Origin: Sulfuricurvum sp.
GTDB lineage: Bacteria; Campylobacterota; Campylobacteria; Campylobacterales; Sulfurimonadaceae
Reading direction: 5' to 3'
NCBI GenBank assembly: GCA_030692765.1
Contig: JAUYUB010000019.1
Location: 1 to 64,000 of the forward strand
Length of the DNA stretch: 64,000 bases
Made by a program: the position numbers and the translations under genes. The notes under the pieces were generated by a model. That model worked only from the letters and a program-made list of their open reading frames with translations. It did no database searches and was not told the origin of the DNA. This document shows, one piece after another, positions 62,031 to 64,000 of the stretch. Every line of letters begins with the position of its first letter. Position 1 is the first letter of the stretch.

Positions 62031-62563
62031 AAGCTTTTTTAGTACAAACATTTGCAGATTATCGTACAACGATTATCTTTTTACACATTATCAGTGCCGT
62101 TTTATGGGTTGGTGGAATGATCACGATGCGCTTTGCCGCACATGCGTCATGCAGTCTGATCGAAGATCCAAAAATGAGAATGCAGCGTGCAGCACATGCT
62201 CTTAACCGTCTTTTTAACATAGCGTGGCCTGCAGCTACGGTGTTAATCATTACCGCTATTTTGATGGCGGTTGGTCTTGCGTTTCGTGAAGCAGCGGTAG
62301 ATGCGAACGGTAATGTTATCGATGCCTATGCTATGAGTTTGTATCAAATGGTTCATATCAAAGAAGCGATTTGGATCGTTATGGTGATCAATTTGGGTGC
62401 CATGATGTATCGACGTTCTCAGGCAGAAAAAGCATTGAAAGTTGATAATTTATCACGCGCAAAAGCGATGTTGACTCCAATCGCTCAATACATGGTCCCT
62501 GTGAACATCGCATTGGGTGTTATCGCAATTTATATGGGTGTAGTTTTACGTAACGCATATTAA
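62027..62563 (+). CDS. CopD-like four-helix membrane protein
   Basis: A 178-residue inner membrane protein with four spans (about residues 15-35, 65-85, 110-130 and 150-172). The segment [15 protein letters not shown] (His then Trp-Val-Gly-Gly-Met) resembles CopD/HemJ-like membrane proteins, in which histidines may bind copper or heme. No function can be fixed. The start overlaps the alaS stop and its own stop overlaps the Maf gene (TAATG). Confidence 0.75.
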   Translation: MKAFLVQTFADYRTTIIFLHIISAVLWVGGMITMRFAAHASCSLIEDPKMRMQRAAHALNRLFNIAWPAATVLIITAILMAVGLAFREAAVDANGNVIDAYAMSLYQMVHIKEAIWIVMVINLGAMMYRRSQAEKALKVDNLSRAKAMLTPIAQYMVPVNIALGVIAIYMGVVLRNAY

Positions 62564-63111
62564 TGCTACGACTTTGTTCTTCTTCAATCACTCGCGCGCA
62601 ACTTCTAGATGCGGCGGGTATCCCCTTTTTTCAAGAGTCTGTCGATTTTGATGAAGACTCTATTATCGCATCCACACCTAAAAATTTTGTTTATCAAGCG
62701 ACACTGGGTAAATACCGTGTTAATCTTGCAAAATTTGGCTGTACCGATTATCCGCTTTTGGTAGCTGATACGGTGGTAACGGCACATGGCAAGATTTTAC
62801 GTAAAGCCAAAGATGAAAGTGATGCCAGAGCTATTTTGGCGACCCAAAGCGGCAGTGAAGTCTCTATCATCACCTGTATGATTTACAAAACACCCCGACT
62901 TGAACTTCTCGATATTTCCTCAACCCGTTATTTTTTCAATCCTTTCGATTCCCAGGCACTGGAAGCCTATATCCAAAGCAATGAGTGGCATGGAAAAGCG
63001 GGAGCGTGCATGGTAGAGGGATTTTGTAAATCGTACATACGAGAGAGCAGAGGCTATGAAAGTACGGCAATGGGTCTGAGCGTAGAAGTTTTAAAGCCGT
63101 TTCTAACATGA
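62563..63111 (+). CDS. Maf-family nucleotide pyrophosphatase
   Basis: A 182-residue protein of the Maf/HAM1 fold: the N-terminal LCSSSITRAQLLDAAGIPF (motif SSSxxR) and the catalytic aspartate segment LVADTVVTAHG, then SDARAILATQSG and HGKAGACMVEGF. Maf proteins hydrolyse dTTP, UTP or modified nucleotides and delay septum formation when overproduced. The GAYGIQG motif is altered to GACMVEG. It overlaps the bioF-like gene (ATGA at 63108). Confidence 0.88.
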   Translation: MLRLCSSSITRAQLLDAAGIPFFQESVDFDEDSIIASTPKNFVYQATLGKYRVNLAKFGCTDYPLLVADTVVTAHGKILRKAKDESDARAILATQSGSEVSIITCMIYKTPRLELLDISSTRYFFNPFDSQALEAYIQSNEWHGKAGACMVEGFCKSYIRESRGYESTAMGLSVEVLKPFLT

Positions 63112-64000
63112 AAAATCCTTATGAGAACGAACTTAAAGCGCTAAAACGCTCAGGGCGTTATCGAGAACGTCATCTGAGTGACGAGACATTGTTAGACGCT
63201 GCTTCCAATGATTATTTGGGTTTGGCACATTTAAAAGAGCTCCATACCAAAGCGTGTGAAACACTCAATTCTTTCTCATTTCATGCCCCTAAATCTTCCA
63301 TGCTGGTTAACGGTTATCACCCTATCCACCAAAACTTTGAACGTGCGTTGTGTGAAGCAAACGGTTTTGAAGCGGGTATCGTGATGGGAAGCGGGTTTAA
63401 TGCCAATATCGGGATGATCGAGTCTCTTGTGCGAAAAGGGGATCTGCTCTTGATGGATGAGTCCTATCATGCCAGCGGAGTCATGGCGACGCGTATGTGC
63501 GATGCCAGAGTGGAATTTTTTCCTCACAATGACGCGGCAGCATTAGAGTATGCCCTGCAAAAAGCGACTGAAAAACGCATTGTTGTAGCCGTTGAGGGTA
63601 TCTATTCCATGAGCGGGGATAAGCTCGCGCGCGAGATTTTAGAGGTATGTGAACGCCATAATGTTCTGATCATTTTGGATGAAGCACACAGCAGCGGAGT
63701 GATTGGGGAGAATCTGATGGGTATTCTCGATCTTTATCGTATCAAACCAACTGCCAATATGATCAAAATGGGGACGCTGGGCAAAGCCTACGGGAGCTTT
63801 GGGGCGTATGTGCTCTCGTCACAACACATTAGCGATTACCTTATTAATCGGGCTAAAAATGTGATCTACGCAACAGCCCCTTCGCTGTACGATACGGCAT
63901 TAGCACATCATGCCCTCAACTACATACAAACCAATACGAGAAAGCTAAAAGAAGCTATTAGTGCACGTCAAAAGATTCTCAAAGAGATACTTGGATTGGA
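63108..64000 (+). CDS. bioF: 8-amino-7-oxononanoate synthase-like alpha-oxoamine synthase, 5' part
   Basis: The window ends inside this gene; 297 codons are visible without a stop. It is a PLP alpha-oxoamine synthase: SNDYLGLAHLKEL near residue 31, GSGFNANIGMI, YHASGVMATRM, LIILDEAHSSGVIG with the PLP aspartate and the PLP lysine in KMGTLGKAYGSFGAYV (about residue 228). BioF condenses pimeloyl-ACP and alanine for biotin; 2-amino-3-ketobutyrate ligase is a close relative and cannot be excluded. The ATG overlaps the Maf stop. Confidence 0.85.
   Translation, partial: MKNPYENELKALKRSGRYRERHLSDETLLDAASNDYLGLAHLKELHTKACETLNSFSFHAPKSSMLVNGYHPIHQNFERALCEANGFEAGIVMGSGFNANIGMIESLVRKGDLLLMDESYHASGVMATRMCDARVEFFPHNDAAALEYALQKATEKRIVVAVEGIYSMSGDKLAREILEVCERHNVLIILDEAHSSGVIGENLMGILDLYRIKPTANMIKMGTLGKAYGSFGAYVLSSQHISDYLINRAKNVIYATAPSLYDTALAHHALNYIQTNTRKLKEAISARQKILKEILGL

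Overview
The window looks like a chromosomal segment from a member of the Campylobacterota (former Epsilonproteobacteria). Three things support this. The gene order rpmE-rsmI-rlmB-(two envelope proteins)-aminotransferase-hom, the order nifU-like-TPR protein-murE, and the order flgB-flgC-fliE-ftsI facing ftsW are all arrangements I recall from Campylobacter and Helicobacter. The coding is moderately A+T rich. rpoB and rpoC are separate overlapping genes rather than the fused gene of Helicobacter and Wolinella, which together with bpt, panC/panD and a long leuA fits a free-living Sulfuricurvum- or Sulfurimonas-like organism; the genus is inference.

Layout. Positions 1-190 are the 3' end of queE. 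Positions 191-8158 are an accessory stretch, visibly more A+T rich over its first 4.7 kb, separating queE from its pathway partner queD (8259). It holds an uncharacterised five-gene set (membrane protein, GNAT acetyltransferase, GNAT plus PUA-like fusion, P-loop kinase, convergent ASCH-domain protein), a 540-bp intergenic region full of short direct and inverted repeats related to a copy left of the set, and an OmpR-type two-component system followed by a small Omp85-like outer membrane protein with a palindrome in its promoter. From 8259 to 17144 come queD, moeA, rRNA methyltransferases (rsmE, rsmI, rlmB), rpmE, an aminotransferase and hom. Positions 17230-20300 are the alpha ribosomal operon (rpmJ-rpsM-rpsK-rpsD-rpoA-rplQ) behind a strongly structured leader. 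Positions 20417-31145 hold an Fe-S scaffold protein, murE, a 2Fe-2S ferredoxin, panD, ispA, tkt, a TrmH-type methyltransferase, a thioredoxin-like protein, and a radical SAM-corA-chaA-yaaA run.

Positions 31160-48372 form one long translation/transcription block: tRNA-Thr, -Tyr, -Gly, -Thr, tuf, rpmG, tRNA-Trp, secE, nusG, rplK, rplA, rplJ, rplL, rpoB, rpoC, rpsL, rpsG, fusA. Positions 48468-57602 hold a thioesterase, bpt and prfB (minus), panC and a lipoprotein (plus), ftsI-fliE-flgC-flgB (minus, behind a clear sigma-54 promoter) and ftsW-murG (plus). The end of the window has leuA, alaS, a CopD-like membrane protein, a Maf protein and the 5' part of a bioF-like gene cut by the window end.

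Most of the window is conserved housekeeping. The places most likely to hold something undescribed are the 493-4170 acetyltransferase/PUA/kinase/ASCH set with its repeat-rich flanks, the 98-nt folded leader of the alpha operon, the paired hairpins ahead of rpmE, and the operator-like palindrome ahead of the Omp85-like gene. No CRISPR array, insertion sequence, integrase, prophage gene or rRNA gene was found.
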